Assembly (NCBI GenBank): GCA_026214975.1
Contig: CM047815.1
Coordinates: forward strand, 66,099,852-66,163,851
Length of the DNA: 64,000 nucleotides
Origin: Gentiana macrophylla
Lineage: Eukaryota; Streptophyta; Magnoliopsida; Gentianales; Gentianaceae
Direction of reading: 5' to 3'
The notes beneath the pieces were generated by a model. It saw nothing but the letters and a program-made list of their open reading frames with translations, was not told where the DNA came from and ran no database searches. Shown in pieces: positions 43,786 through 56,327 of this stretch. Within the stretch, counting starts at the first letter, position 1; each line of letters opens with the position of its first letter. Position numbers and translations under genes: made by a program.

Positions 43786-45492
43786 TGTTGGTCCCTTGGA
43801 AAGGCTAACACAAGTTTAGAGGGAGGGGGGGGGGTGTGTGAATAAACTTGTCACCTAAAACTTTTCTAAACTGGATTTCAAATCGATTAAGGTTCAGTTA
43901 AACTTGTGTGGAGTTAAGCTTACAGAGCTGAGGTTAAGTCAAACTGACTTAAGCAGGAACTGAGTCAACCGGCAGCGGATATAGTTCTAGCCTTTTTATT
44001 GATCTTGTTATTCTTTTATGAAAGCTAAGTGTGATAAACTGAATTCTGATGAATGTCAGTTTGTGAACTGTGAGATGTATAACAATCACTTATCAAATGC
44101 TGTAGAAAAATGCTGAGTGAGTAAATAAATGCGTAAAGTAAATAAGGCAAGTATTATAGAGGTTCCAGGTGGTGTAATCTCGTCACCCTCTCTTCTTCCT
44201 GTAGTGCGGAGGAAAATTCCACTAGAACTTCTTGAGGTGCACTGTTACAAAAAGTCCTAAACAATAGTCCTTGGCTAATCCCTAGCGTCACTATCTAAAC
44301 AAATGTAGAACAGGTAGAATTGCTGCTCTTCAATTGCTTGAACCATCGGTCTTAGAGGGTAGAATTGCCTCTTCACCGCCTACTACCACAAACACAATCC
44401 GCTTGATCGCTTGCAACAATCGTCCTTGGCGAAACCTTCCTGGTTTGCTTCACAGTCTAGACCTTTGATGTAAAATCAAAGTTGGGTTGAGAATCAATGA
44501 ATTGATTCTTGTTTGTGGTTCTTCAAAGTGTCTGATTCTTGATAAATTCTTTGTAGCTTGAACACTTGAAGAAATACTAGATATGATCTTGTTTAGAGCA
44601 CAGAGATGATAGCAATTCGAATGATTAATACACTTGCTAATTAATTCTTAATTCATGTATTCATCTCTTTCTTCTTGGTGAAAAGTCCTCTATTTATAGT
44701 GTCCTTGAATTCGAATTGTATCACTATCTCACTGTAACGGATATAATTTCTGACCGTTCTGTTCTGTCTGTGTTTCATCCAATAGAATCGCTTCCTTTAT
44801 AACGTTCGACTGTACTATCAGTTTGTTGAATAACCGACGTATGAAACTGAGTATCCTTATCAGTTTCATGCTGAGTTTATCACTTGTCAGTTTCTTGACT
44901 GACTAGGAGCATTAACTAAGATTTTACTCTTCTTCAAATATCCGTACTCCAGTTTATCATTTAAGAATTCATTGTCCTTATGAATCTTAGGTCTTCATAC
45001 AAGATCCATAAAGTCAGTTCAGATCACCACAATCTTGCCTGAAGTCTAACTTTACAGTCTCGACTTAGTCTTCATAACTGAGTTTGAACCATCAGTTCTT
45101 CAATCTTCAATAACTGAGTCTGTGTCCCTCAGTTCTACATCTACTGAGTTTGAACCCTCAGTTCTAGACAAGCCAACTGAGTCTGTGTCCTTCAGCGAAC
45201 TTACCTTCTTCAGTTTTATGTAGGTGTATTCTGAGTCAGTTTGTTTATCTTGATGATTTCCAGTTTTCTAAATGATTTCCAGTTTTCAGTTTTACGACAC
45301 ACTAACTATTACAGTGCTTGTCTGATTTAACTTATACAAATATCAGACTCTAGTAAACCTAAACATTCAGTTCTAGACATCTTTTAGCTTTTCACTATAA
45401 CAGCTGGCTTCAGCACTTCATCAATGGGGTTAAGATAATACTTTAAACAAATGTGGTGAATTATCATCAAAACATAAATTTTATTTCCAACA
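43786..45492 (-). repeat. 3' LTR of copia B
   Basis: It lacks a 47-base block present in the 5' LTR (at about 55140-55186). Many ACTGAG/CTCAGT words occur near 45050-45240. The polypurine tract AAAAAGGGGGAAA (minus strand) lies at 45494-45507. Confidence 0.9.
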
Positions 45493-45507
45493 ATTTCCCC
45501 CTTTTTG

Positions 45508-48068
45508 ATGATGCCAAAACTCTCCCTAAAAGAAAAGCTTAAAGATCAAAACAATGTAAAACAATGTAGAACTGGAAAACTGGATTTCATTAGACTAAGC
45601 AAAAACTGGAATAGTTACAGTTTGTCCAAATAACTGAGATTTAGAGACTAAGCTTTTTCTTGACTGAAATAAACTTCATTTTCTTGTCATACAGACGATA
45701 GTCTTCTTCTAGCTTGGTGTCTTCCTTTGAGAATGTCTTGTTGTAGTCAACTTGACTTCCTTCTTTCCATCTTCTCCATAGAAATAGCTTTGGTAGGCCT
45801 GATTCTTTCAAGTAGTATTTTTCAAATTCTACTACATCAGCCTTCATTTGTTCAGTCTTGTCTTTAATCTTCAGTTTTTCATCAATCCTCTGATTCTTCT
45901 TGTATTGTGCCATTTTCTGCTTTGAGAATATATCAGACAGAAAGTAGTTTAAGGATTCTTCAAATGTTCTGTCCTTGTACTTGGCTTTGATAGGATTGTG
46001 ATCTTTGACAAACTGCATCCACAGATCTTCTGTAAGAGTAGCTCTTCGTTCTCCTGGTTGACTGTATTTCTCAATGAGCTGCTCATCAGTCAGTTCTTTC
46101 CTTAAGAACTTAGGATCTGATTTGTATCTTTGTAATTCTTCTTCAAGTCGCTTCATCTCTTTAGTTAACTTCAGCTTTTCTTCTTCAGCTTCCCCCTTTT
46201 TGGCATCATAAAGCTGATCTACCAAGGTATGGGTTGCCTGTTGGTTGGCTGATATGCGGTGCTAAGAAGCAATAACTTCCTTAAGCTGAGTTTCTAACCC
46301 GTAGATATGCTGATTCATGTGCCAGTAAGCTTGAGCATGAGTTTCCTGATCTACTGCGGTTGAATCTTCTAGTTTCTGTTTGAGTAACATAATTTCTGAA
46401 GCAGAACTAACTTGATTTATGAATCATCTCTAGTCTTGCATGAACTGAGACAACAGTTCTGGTCCTATAATCAAGATATCCAGAAATACTTGATAGAAGG
46501 CCATTTTGTGCATCCTTGTTACTGAGCACAATTCTCAAGTTTTCATGAACTTTGGCCAATTCATCCTTGGTTAGGATGTCAGAAGGATCATAAGTGGTTT
46601 CAGGTTGATCCTTGGACTGAGTGATATCTTCAATAATCATCAGTTGTATCAGCTGCTTGCTGATTGTCAGTTGTCTGTTTTCCAACTGGCATCTCTTTTT
46701 GCTGACTTGCAGTTTGTAAAGCTAGAGGTTGAGGTTGAATCTCGGAATGTGAAACTGTAGTCTTGTCAGCTTCTTTTCTTGCATGATCATCACCATCATC
46801 ATCCTTTTTCTTTGAATTGTCTTTGGTTACAGGTGATGGAGCTGATTTTCTTCTTTGAGCTAGTTCAGTAAATCTTGTAAAGCAATTCTCAAGAAACGCT
46901 GATATAGGAAACAGAGCATATAGATCTCCGACTTCCAGCTTCTCCAAGAGTGATTTTCTTTAGCTTATAGGCTAGAATCTCGAGAATCTTCTGGCTTAAG
47001 CTTCATTTTCATAAGCCTGACAATCTTATTAGCTTCGAAAACTGGTGCTGATTGTTGAACTGATTCTTTGGGGTGATTGTTTGTTAATCGAGAAGTATTA
47101 TCGAGAATGGTGTTTTTCCCTGTAGTTTCAGTTGTCAGTTGTAGTTGTTGTTCCCCCTCAGTTGGTGCTGTCTGACTTGAGGTTTCTGGATACAAACATC
47201 TTGCAACCGATCTTTCTTGTGCTGAGTCTGCTTTCCGTTTAATTCCTCTATGTTCAGCTTCCTGCTGAGACACAGTTTGCTGACCTGCTTCAGGTTGGGA
47301 AGTTGTTCCTGTTTTTGCTGCTACTTCTTTGTTAGCTGCATCTTGTCTTGCTTGCTTCCCTTCCTTGAGTCTTTCCAGATAGAACTGAATGATTCCACTA
47401 AGTGTTTTCTTCAGTCGGAATCTTCCAATTGTTGGCTGACTTTCAGCTTGCGCCCTTTGTGCACTTTCTAACTCGGCTAAGTGCTGCTTTTTTATTTGAT
47501 TGACAATATAGCCTGCCCAGTTAAATTCAATTTCATCCCAGATAATTTTCATCAGATAAATATTTTCTTCAGATAGTATGCTGACTCCTCTGGATTTTCC
47601 GATGACATGCTTACTTAGCCATCTGCTGAGATGTCCAAATTCAGGCTTGATTTGATCAACATTAATGCCAACTTCGACTGGTACCATAGAGAATGTTAGC
47701 TTCTTTAGGAATGTAGTCCTGTCTAGTGGTAGTGTTGACAAATCTGTTGATGTTACTGATGACTTTGCAAAGCCAAAAAGTGACATCATAACTCTTTCAT
47801 TAATAGCAATGCGGTCTCCATGAACTGTTGTTATTAGAGAATCTCTTACCAACCATTTTGCCAAAACTGCAAAATTCCCTCCAATTAAGTCGCGTTTTTC
47901 TCTGAATTTAACCTCCGAAACATTTCTCAATCCTGGTTGTTTTTCAATCTTTGTACAGACGTGACATGCTAACAGAGTGTTTTGACACAAGGTTTCATAC
48001 ATATCGAATGTAAACTCATCTAGTTCTGTTATGAGTCTTTCGTTTTGTGTTTTTGTGGAAGTGGTCAT
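45508..48068 (-). pseudogene. Extra coding region of copia B downstream of pol (position of env-like genes)
   Basis: ATG at 48068 opens a 367-codon frame (MTTSTKTQNERLITELDEF ...) with a globular first part (ERVMMSLFGFAKS, LSRWLSKHVIGKSRG, IWDEIEFNWAGYIVNQIKK) and a Gln/Ala/Glu-rich second part. After stops it continues in 46630-46947, 46407-46685 and 45641-46225. The last is strongly charged and coiled-coil-like (KEMKRLEEELQRYKSD, KKNQRIDEKLKIKDKTEQ) and ends KKKLSL. I see no signal peptide or membrane segment. Sireviruses often have such an extra gene, sometimes called env-like. The function is unknown. It lies ~550 bases past pol on the same strand. Confidence 0.6.
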
Positions 48069-48613
48069 TTTTGAGTGTGAACATAGAGAGGAAAATTTGA
48101 GGTAAATTTGGTTTTGAAAAATCTGAATCTGAATTGTGAGTTTTTGTGAAGTGTGAAAGGGGAGTGAATATATAGGGGTAGCGTACTGACGGTTGGTTAG
48201 TACAACTTTTCAAATTCCATGATGGTTTGGGTAACCGAGGAACTATTTTGACAGTAATGGGGTGTACACGCATCATATTCTGACAAAAAGTAAACTGCCG
48301 CCATTAAATGCGATATAACCGCTGTCGCTTTTATCTTGTCAATCCTTTGACTTGTGTTGACTGGAATATAAGCTGAGACTGAGGTAAGTTTCATCAAAGT
48401 ATTTAGTTCCAGTCAGTCAGTTTTAGTTGATCAGTTTGAAATTGTTGATGTCAATGACTAATCTATTAAGTGAGCGCACCCAGCATAACAAAGATTAATC
48501 CCCTTGACGAATTTCTAGCTTAACTGATATCAACTGACTTTGATTATCCCCAATTCAGTTCTCAGTTTGGCAAATCTGTCTTTGTCCAATGGTTTTGTAA
48601 AGATATCTGCCAA
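48069..48613 (-). other. Spacer between pol and the extra gene of copia B
   Basis: Non-coding. The minus strand carries possible leader sequence for the downstream gene, including CCCCTATATATTCACTCC near 48165-48182, which resembles a TATA box about 100 bases upstream of its ATG and could be an internal promoter. Confidence 0.45.
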
Positions 48614-50182
48614 CTAATCTTCAGTAGGTACATATAGAACTGTAATGTCCTTTTTCTCTGCATGATCTCTGATGAAGTGGTGACGCACATCAATGTGCTT
48701 TGTCCTTGAATGTAAAACTGGATTATCAGTGATTGCAATTGCACTAGTGTTGTCACACATTATGGGTATCATCCCTTCCTCTATCCCATAATCTCTTAAT
48801 TGCTGTCTAATCCATAAAACTTGAGCACAACAACTCCCAGCTGCTATATATTCAGCTTCAGCTGTAGAGGTTGAGATTGAGTTTTGCTTTTTACTGAACC
48901 ATGACACAAGTCTATTTCCTAGTAACTGACATGTGCCTGATGTGCTTTTTCTGTCCACTTTGCATCCTGCATAATCTGAGTCTGAGTAAGATATTAGCTT
49001 GAATTCTCCTTCTTTTGAGTACCATATTCCAACTCCATCTGTGTCTTTCAGATATTTCAATGTCCTTTTCACAACCGTGAGATGACTTTCTTTTGGTCTT
49101 GATTGAAATCTTGCACATACTCCAACAGTAAATGATATATCTGGTCTACTTGCTGTTATATAAATTAAGCTTCCAATCATCCTTCTGTAGAGTGTTTGAT
49201 CAACATCTTTTCCTTCTTTGTCTTCATCTAATCTGATGTTGGTCCCCATTCGTGTTGAGATTCCAGTTGATTTTTCCATGCCAAACTTTTTGATAAGTTC
49301 TCGTGTATACTTAGTTTGGTGAATGAAAATTCCATCATCTAACTGTTTGACTTGCAATCCAAGAAAGTAATTTAACTCTCCTATCATACTCATTTGGAAT
49401 TTACTTTTCATCAAACTTGCAAATTTCTCACACAATTGTTCATCTTCTGATCCGAAAATAATATCATCAACATAAATTTGAACAAGCAGAGTATTTTCAC
49501 CATTTTTCATTCTGAACAAGGTTTTGTCTATCGTCCCTTTGATGAATCCATTGTCCACTAGAAACTGAGATAGAGTTTCATACCAAGCTCTTGGTGCTTG
49601 TTTTAGTCCATAAAGAGCTTTCCTTAGTCTGAAAACTTTATCTGCTTGATCTTTGATTTCAAATCCAGGTGGTTGTTGAACATATACTTCTTCTTCAAGA
49701 ATTCCATTCAAAAATGCGCTCTTAACATCCATCTGATAAACTTTGAATTTCTTATGAGCTGCATAAGCAAGAAATAGTCTGATTGCTTCTAGTCTTGCAA
49801 CTGGTGCGTTGGTTTCATCAAAGTCTATGCCTTCTGCTTGAGAATATCCTTTAGTTACAAGTATGGCTTTGTTTCTGATGATATTTCCATCTTCATCAAG
49901 TTTGTTTCTGAAAACCCATTTGGTTCCAATGATATTCACATGAGCTGGTCTCTCTACCAATTCCCATACTTGATTTCTTTCGAACTCATTTAATTCTTCC
50001 TGCATAGCTAGAATCCAATCTGGATCTTTTAAAGCTTCTTCTATTTCCTTGGGTTCAGATTGTGATAGGAAACATGCAATCATTGCATCTAGCTGATGTC
50101 TTGTTTGAACTCCAGCTTGAGTGTCACAAATTACTTGTTCTTCAGAGTGATCTCTCATCCATTGATAAGTAGGTGTTTGCAT
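48614..50182 (-). pseudogene. Copia B reverse transcriptase and RNase H
   Basis: An open 522-codon frame. Reverse transcriptase begins [17 protein letters not shown] and shows [54 protein letters not shown] and the catalytic YVDDIIFGS. RNase H has [40 protein letters not shown] and [17 protein letters not shown]. All catalytic acidic residues are present. It is continuous in sense with the integrase frame above except for one frame slip near 50365. It ends LYVPTED at a stop where the usual Q-A-D-IFTK tail would follow. Confidence 0.9.
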
Positions 50183-50202
50183 CAGTGGATCTACATTTTG
50201 TT

Positions 50203-51693
50203 CTACTGGTTCTTCAAGAACTGATTCTGGAACTTCTTTAGTTGGATCTGAATCATGTAGTTCATGTGTGGTGTGTTGTGTAATTGGAAACTGAGACTGA
50301 TCTGGATCTGAACATTCTGAAATTTGTAGTCTTCCAATGTCAACAATACCTGGTTCTGGTGGATAGGTAACTGAGACTGAGAAACTGGTTCTGGTCTTTC
50401 TTCAGTTGTTTCACCAGGAATGTTTGGTTCATCAAATACCACGTGAATTGATTCTTCATGCTTGAGTGTCCTTTTGTTTAGTACTCTAAAAGCTTTGCTG
50501 ACACTTGAATATCCTAGAAAAATTCCTTCATCAGCTTTGGGCTGAAAAACATGAAGTTGATCCTTTCCATTGTTGTGTATGAAACATTTGCTTACAAAAG
50601 CATGAAAATAAGAAACATTTGGTTTTCTTCCGTTCCAAATTTCATAGGGAGTCTTCTCATGCCTTTTGTTCATGAGAGCTCTGTTCTGTGTGTAACAAGC
50701 TGTGTTAACTGCTTCTGCCCAATATCTTTCAGGTAATTTTGCTTCACAGATCATAGTTCTTCCTGCTTCTTTGAGTGTTCTGTTTCTTCTTTCAGCTACA
50801 CCATTCTGTTGAGGTGTTCCTGTGGCAGCAAGTTGATGTAAAACACCATTTTCTTCACAATATTCAATAATCACGCTGTTGAGGAATTCAGTTCCCTTAT
50901 CTGATCTTATTTTTACAACTGATACTCCTTTTTGATTCTGAAGTCTCTTGAGTAATTCTGTAAGCCTTTTCTTAGTTTCACTTTTCTTGGTTAAGAAGAT
51001 AACCCAAGTGTATCTTGAAAAATCATCTACTACCACTAATGTATACTTCTTTCCACTGATACTAATTGGTGTAATAGGTCCAAATAAATCCATGTGTAGT
51101 AATTCCAGATGTCTTGTTGTTGAGTGCTGAGACTTGGTTTTGAAACTTGCTTTTGTTTGCTTTCCTTGTTGACAAGCATCACATAAGCTGTCCTTCTTAT
51201 ATGAGATATCTGGTAGTCCAATAACTAGCTGTTTCTTAACAAGTGTGTTGATGTCATCAAAATTGAGATGACTCAGTTTCTTGTGCCATAGCCAACTGAC
51301 TTCTGATTTGGTATGCACAAGCAAACAGGTTTCAGCAACGGCTGTTGTCCAGTCTACTACATACATATTTTCTTTCCTTTTTCCGGCCAAGACAACTTGA
51401 TAAGCTGATTCGCTGACGACAACGCATAAATCTTTGTCAAAAGTAACCTTGTATCCCATGTCACAAAATTGACTGGTGCTGAGTAGATTGTAGTGTAGTC
51501 CTTCTATATAAGATACATTCTTGATTGTAAGTCCATTCCTGATTAGAGTTCCATAACCTCTGGTGTATCCTGGTTTGTCTTTACTTCCAAAATTGACTTT
51601 TGGTCCATCCTTTGCAATAAAATTACTAAGACAGTCTTTGCTCTTTGTCATGTGCCTAGAGCAACCACTGTCAAAGTACCAAATATCTTGCAA
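50203..51693 (-). pseudogene. Copia B protease and integrase
   Basis: It starts IWYFDSGCSRHMTKSKDCL, the protease active site. GAG-pre-integrase follows (WLWHKKLSHLNFDDINTL, CDACQQGKQTKASF). The integrase core has Asp in LLHMDLFGPITP, Asp in IRSDKGTEFLN and Glu in TPQQNGVAERRNRTLKEA, a complete set. Then come AVNTACYTQNRAL and a C-terminal FLGYSSVSKAFRVLN. The frame slips near 50365 before joining reverse transcriptase. It is otherwise open. Confidence 0.9.
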
Positions 51694-51699
51694 TAAAAA

Positions 51700-53873
51700 T
51701 TAAACAATTTTAGGTACCCAACTCAGTTTGGGTCCATAGGGGTCAGTTGTCAGTACAACTCTGGGAATATATCCTTTAGGTATTCTTCGGATATTGTTGC
51801 ACCTGTTTTCATATATGTAAGCCACACTCACATAATATCTATGTTTGGACTGTGTCTTATTTATATGATTTCTCAGATCTTTTGGCTGAATTTTATTTCC
51901 ATCATGCTTTCTATTATTAAAACTTGAATAGTAACCATCATTCCTTTTGTAACTGAGGTCTAAACGACCTTGCATCGAACCTTTGTTGAGAACTGTGATT
52001 AGTCCTCTGCTGAGTCCTGGACTGAAATCTTTGATAGGTTTTCTGTCTGGAATGATTGTTATTATCAGTTTTAGCACTAGATGCAGTAAAATTCCAATCA
52101 TTATCAGTGGGATATAATATTCCTTTCCCTCTGAATGTGTGAATCCTTGAATGATTAACATTCTTGGATTTATTTTGATTGTAATTTTTCTGGTTCTTGA
52201 CTGGATTGGATTTTGTGAATCTAGTAGTTGATTTCCCAGTTCGGTTTTCTTGGGATACAGCTGATTTACCTTTGTTGGTAAATCCAGTTGTTTTCTTGCA
52301 AAACTGATTTATCCTATGTGAAACTGGCATTACTGGTTCAGCAATTTTCTCAGTTTGTAGAAGTTGCTCAGCCACAAACTTAATACCAGTTTTGGTACTA
52401 GGTTTAGCAGTTTTGCTAGTTCCTTCTTTGGAAGATTGCTGTGTATCAAATCCTAAACCCGTCTTGTCTCCATACGGTTTTCCAGATTTGAATCCAGTAA
52501 CTGAACTTGATTGAGCAAATGATTCGATTTTTGCGATGCGATGCGTCTGATGGTCGACATCGAATCTTTTCTTTATCAGTTTTAGTCAGTTTCAACATTT
52601 TTAGTTCAGACTTCAATCTTTCAACTTCAAGAATTAGATTCTCTTTCTCAGCTTTAATTGATTCATAACCAGCTTGAATAGTTACCAGTTGATTCATCAA
52701 TTCGTCAAGTGTTTCTTCTAATTCTAGATTTTTTGGATTGGAGTCAGCAGTTGAAGAACATGCATTTAGCATGGAAATTTGAGCTGAGGAGTATTTAGAG
52801 TTGGATTCACATACCTCAATTGGATTTTCCATGTGAGCCATTAAAGCTGTGTCATCTGATAGTCTTTCAGTACCAGCTTCATAATCTGATTCATCTCCAG
52901 CAAGGAGTGCTCTTCTACCAACTCTTCTTGGTGGGGTCTTCTTGGTCAGTTCTGGACATTCAGCTTTATAATGTCCAGGTTTCTTGCAGTTGAAACAAAG
53001 ATATTCATCATCTTTTCTTTTCTCAGGAGTCCTTTTGATGAATTTTTGAGTGACTGGATGTCCATTCTTCATCCTTCGAATTCTGTTCATCATCAGAGCC
53101 ATCTGTTCTTCCATCTCATCCAATTCATGAAGATTGCTTGATGAGTTTTCTTGATTGTCATTTGATGCTGCTGCAAGTGCTGTGGTCTTTGGTTCTTCCA
53201 AAGCTTTGATTATTGGAGCTGTACTTGTAAAATCTTCACTGAATTCATAAGCTTTTAAATCTGAAAATATTTTGAATGAATCCTCTATGTCAAGTCTTCT
53301 TGATTCTTCCATGGTAGTGACCTTCATTTTCCAGCACATTGGTAATGCCTTCAAAATTCTTGTATTGATAACTTTCTTTGAGTACTCGATCTTGAGTAGA
53401 TCTAATTCATCCATGATAGCACTGAATCTTGTCTCCATTTGGTCAATGGTTTCTCCAGATTTCATCTTGAAATTTTCAAACTTTTGTTTTGCAATAGAGA
53501 TTTTGTTTTCCTTGATTGAATCTGTTCCTTCACAAACTAATTGTAGTTTGTCCCACATTTCCTTGGCAGTTGTGCATTCTTTAACCTTTAGGTACATGTT
53601 GCTGTCAAGAGTTCTGAGGATAAAGTCCATAGCAACATTGTTGAGATTGTTTCGCTTGCGATCATCACTGGTCCATTCGGATTTGGGTTTTGCAACTCGA
53701 ACTTGCTCTCCACCAACAGTTTGCATATGAGTGATTTGAATTGGTCCATCGGTGAGTACATCCATCATTTCATCATGAGTAGCTGCTAGAAAGGCCTACA
53801 TGCGATGTTTATACTCGTCAAATCTGTCCATGTTGCACATAAGCATTTGTCTCGCATATTGATTGTTATCCAT
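51700..53873 (-). pseudogene. Copia B gag
   Basis: ATG at 53873-53871 starts MDNNQYARQMLMCNMDRFDE; a TAG in frame follows near 53797. The UBN2 core is open from 53768 (MDFILRTLDSNMYLKVKECT, KFENFKMKSGETIDQMETRF, ILKALPMCWKMKVTTMEE). The stretch EEQMALMMNRIRRM and a CCHC knuckle CFNCKKPGHYKAEC (about 52960-53010) follow, then a coiled-coil segment (ELMNQLVTIQAGYESIKAEKE). The frame slips near 52540. 51700-52375 continues as a basic Asn/Lys/Thr-rich linker to the protease in alternating frames. This layout, with a tail beyond the knuckle, is usual in Sireviruses. Confidence 0.85.
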
Positions 53874-53954
53874 TGTGAGTGAGTGAAAAACTGAGCTTTC
53901 AAATGAGAACAACTAGAGGAGATATAGAGCAAATGATATCTTGTCAAAGAAACA

Positions 53955-53968
53955 CTGCTCCGATACCA
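53955..53968 (-). other. Primer-binding site of copia B (initiator tRNA-Met)
   Basis: TGGTATCGGAGCAG on the minus strand, two bases inside the 5' LTR. Confidence 0.85.
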
Positions 53969-53970
53969 AT

Positions 53971-55719
53971 TGTTGGTCCCTTGGAAAGGCTAACACATGT
54001 TTAGAGGGGGGGGGGGGTGAATAAGCTTGTCACCTAAAACTATTCTAAACTGGATTTCAAATCGATTAAGGTTCAGTTAAACTTGTGTGGAGTTAAGCTG
54101 ACAGAGCTGAGGTTAAGTCAAACTGACTTAAGCAGGAACTGAGTCAACCGGCAGCGGATATAGTTCTAGCCCTTTTCTTGATCTTGTTATTCTTTTATGA
54201 AAGCTAAGTGTGATAAACTGAATTCTGATGAATGTCAGTTTGTGAACTGTGAGATGTATAACAATCACTTATCAAATGCTGTAGAAAAATGCTGAGTGAG
54301 TAAATAAATGCGTAAAGTAAATAAGGCAAGTATTATAGAGGTTCCAGGTGGTGTAATCCTGTCAGTCCTCTCTTCCCCTGTGGTGCGGAGGAAAATTCCA
54401 CTAGAACTTCTTGTGGTGCACTGTTACAAAAAGTCCTAAACAATAGTCCTTGGCTAATCCCTAGCGTCACTATCTAAACAAATGTAGAACAGGTAGAATT
54501 GCTGCTCTTCAATTGCTTGAACCACTGGTCCTTAGAGGGTAGAATTGCCTCTTCACCAGCTACCACCACAAACACAGTCTGCCCGACTGCTTGCAACAAC
54601 TGTCCTTGGCGAAACCTTCCTGGTTGCTTCACAGTCTAGACCTTTGATGTAAAATCAAAGTTGGGTTGAGAATCAATGAATTGATTCTTGTTTGTGGTTC
54701 TTCAAAGTGTATGATTCTTGATAAATTCTTTGTAGCTTGAACACTTGAAGAAATACTAGATATGATCTTGTTTAGAGCACAGAGATGATAGCAATTCGAA
54801 TGATTAATACACTTGCTAATTAATTCTTAATTCATGTATTCATCTCTTTCTTCTTGGTGCAAAGTCCTCTATTTATAGTGTCCTTGAATTCGAATTGTAT
54901 CACTATCTCATTGTAACGGATATAATTTCTGACCGTTCTGTTCTATCAGTGTTTCATTCAATAGAATCGCTTCATTTATAACGTTCGACTGTACTATCAG
55001 TTTGTTGAATAACTGACGTATGAAACTGAGTATCCTTATCAGTTTCATGATGAGTTTATCACTTGTCAGTTTCTTGACTGACTAGGAGCATTAACTGAGA
55101 ATTTACTCTTCTTCAAATATCAGTACTCCAGTTTATCATCTGATTATAATTGACTTAATCAGAGTACACTATGACTTCTTTGTCATTTAAGAATTCATTG
55201 TCCTTATGAATCTTAGGTCTTCATACAAGATCCATAAAGTCAGTTCAGGTCACCACAATCTTGCCTGAAGTCTAACTCTACAGTCTCGACTTAGTCTTCA
55301 TAACTGAGTTTGAACCATCAGTTCTTCAATCTTCAATAACCTTAGTCTGTGTACCTTAGTTCTTCATCCACTGAGTTTGAACCCTCAGTTCTAGATAAGC
55401 CAACTGAGTCTGTGTCCCTCAGCGAACTTACCTTCTTCAGTTTTATGTAGGTGTATTCAGAGTCAGTTTGTTTATCTTGATGATTTCCAGTTTTCTAAAT
55501 GATTTCCAGTTTTCAGTTTTACGACACACTAACTATTACAGTGCTTGTCTGATTTAACTTATACAAATATCAGACTCTAGTAAACCTAAACATTTAGTTC
55601 TAGACATCTTTTAGCTTTTCACTATAACTGCTGGTTTCAGCACTTCATCAATGGGGTTAAGATAATACTTTAAACAAATATGATGAATTATCATCAAAAT
55701 ATAAATTTTATTTCCAACA
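53971..55719 (-). repeat. 5' LTR of copia B
   Basis: 1749 bases. A TATAAATA box on the minus strand lies at 54870-54877. It contains a G run (54005-54017) and repeated ACTGAGTTTGAACC/GAACCCTCAGTT words (about 55300-55400). Confidence 0.9.
54870..54877 (-). promoter_or_regulatory. TATA box of copia B
   Basis: TATAAATA in the 5' LTR on the element's strand; the same box is at the matching place in the 3' LTR near 44690. Confidence 0.5.
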
Positions 55720-55951
55720 AACACTGTATGAAAGTAATTTATTTCATATAACTTTTCAAATTTGGCAATAATATAATGTCATTTATGCCTTGTTGTGAAA
55801 CAGTGAAACAGTGAACCAGTGTGTTTTGATTTTATATAAAATAGTGAACCAGAGTTTTTGGATTAGTTTTGGTGATTCATTTTCTTTTTTCTTATTTTTT
55901 GACAACTAATTTGTTTCCTTTGTGTTTTGCCTTTGTTGATGTATATAGTGC

Positions 55952-56327
55952 TGTACGTTCACCTTGGTTTTGTGAACGATGCACATCTACTAGAACAAAA
56001 GAAGTAGAAGTCCCGAAACCAAATGACGATAGCACTAAATACATGGGAATCCCGAGAGCAACGAAATGGGTGCTCCCAAGTTTAAATGAAGTATTCAAGA
56101 ACAAAAGATTATCATAATTCAATGAGAATGATGTAAGTAAATATTTGATACGTACGCATATTTCACTGGTTGTTCGGTGAATGTCAAAATGAATGATACG
56201 TAAGTTCAATATTTCAGTTTAAATTGAACAAGATGGAACCAACAAAGGAAGAGTTGGAATTGATGCCAAATGTTGAAGACAAAAAAAAGGAGGATGATAA
56301 TGATTCAGGCTTTGAAGAGCAACTTCA
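55952..56327 (+). pseudogene. Exons of an unknown gene cut by copia C
   Basis: After ATGTATATAG near 55951, an open stretch encodes AVRSPWFCERCTSTRTKEVE and MGIPRATKWVLPSLNEVFKN, ending in TAA at 56115-56117. A possible further exon from 56222 encodes FKLNKMEPTKEELELMPNVE followed by an acidic DKKKEDDNDSGFEEQ stretch, and is cut at 56328 by the copia C LTR. The CxxC pair could bind metal. It shares its background (AGTGAACC words at 55800-55855) with the MuDR-like element and might be its last exons. I do not recognise it. Confidence 0.35.

Larger units (their letters stand above)
43786..55719 (-). mobile_element. Copia B: complete Sirevirus-like copia element
   Basis: LTRs of 1707 and 1749 bases (43786-45492, 53971-55719; TGTTGG...CCAACA) with flanks AGCAC and AACAC (4 of 5). 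It has an initiator-Met primer site, gag with a CCHC knuckle, protease, integrase, reverse transcriptase/RNase H, then a further coding region of ~2.4 kb on the same strand and a polypurine tract. Large size, long LTRs, the DSGCSRHMT protease and the extra downstream frame fit the Sirevirus lineage. A few frame slips and stops make this copy defective. The nearly identical LTRs indicate a recent insertion. Confidence 0.85.
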
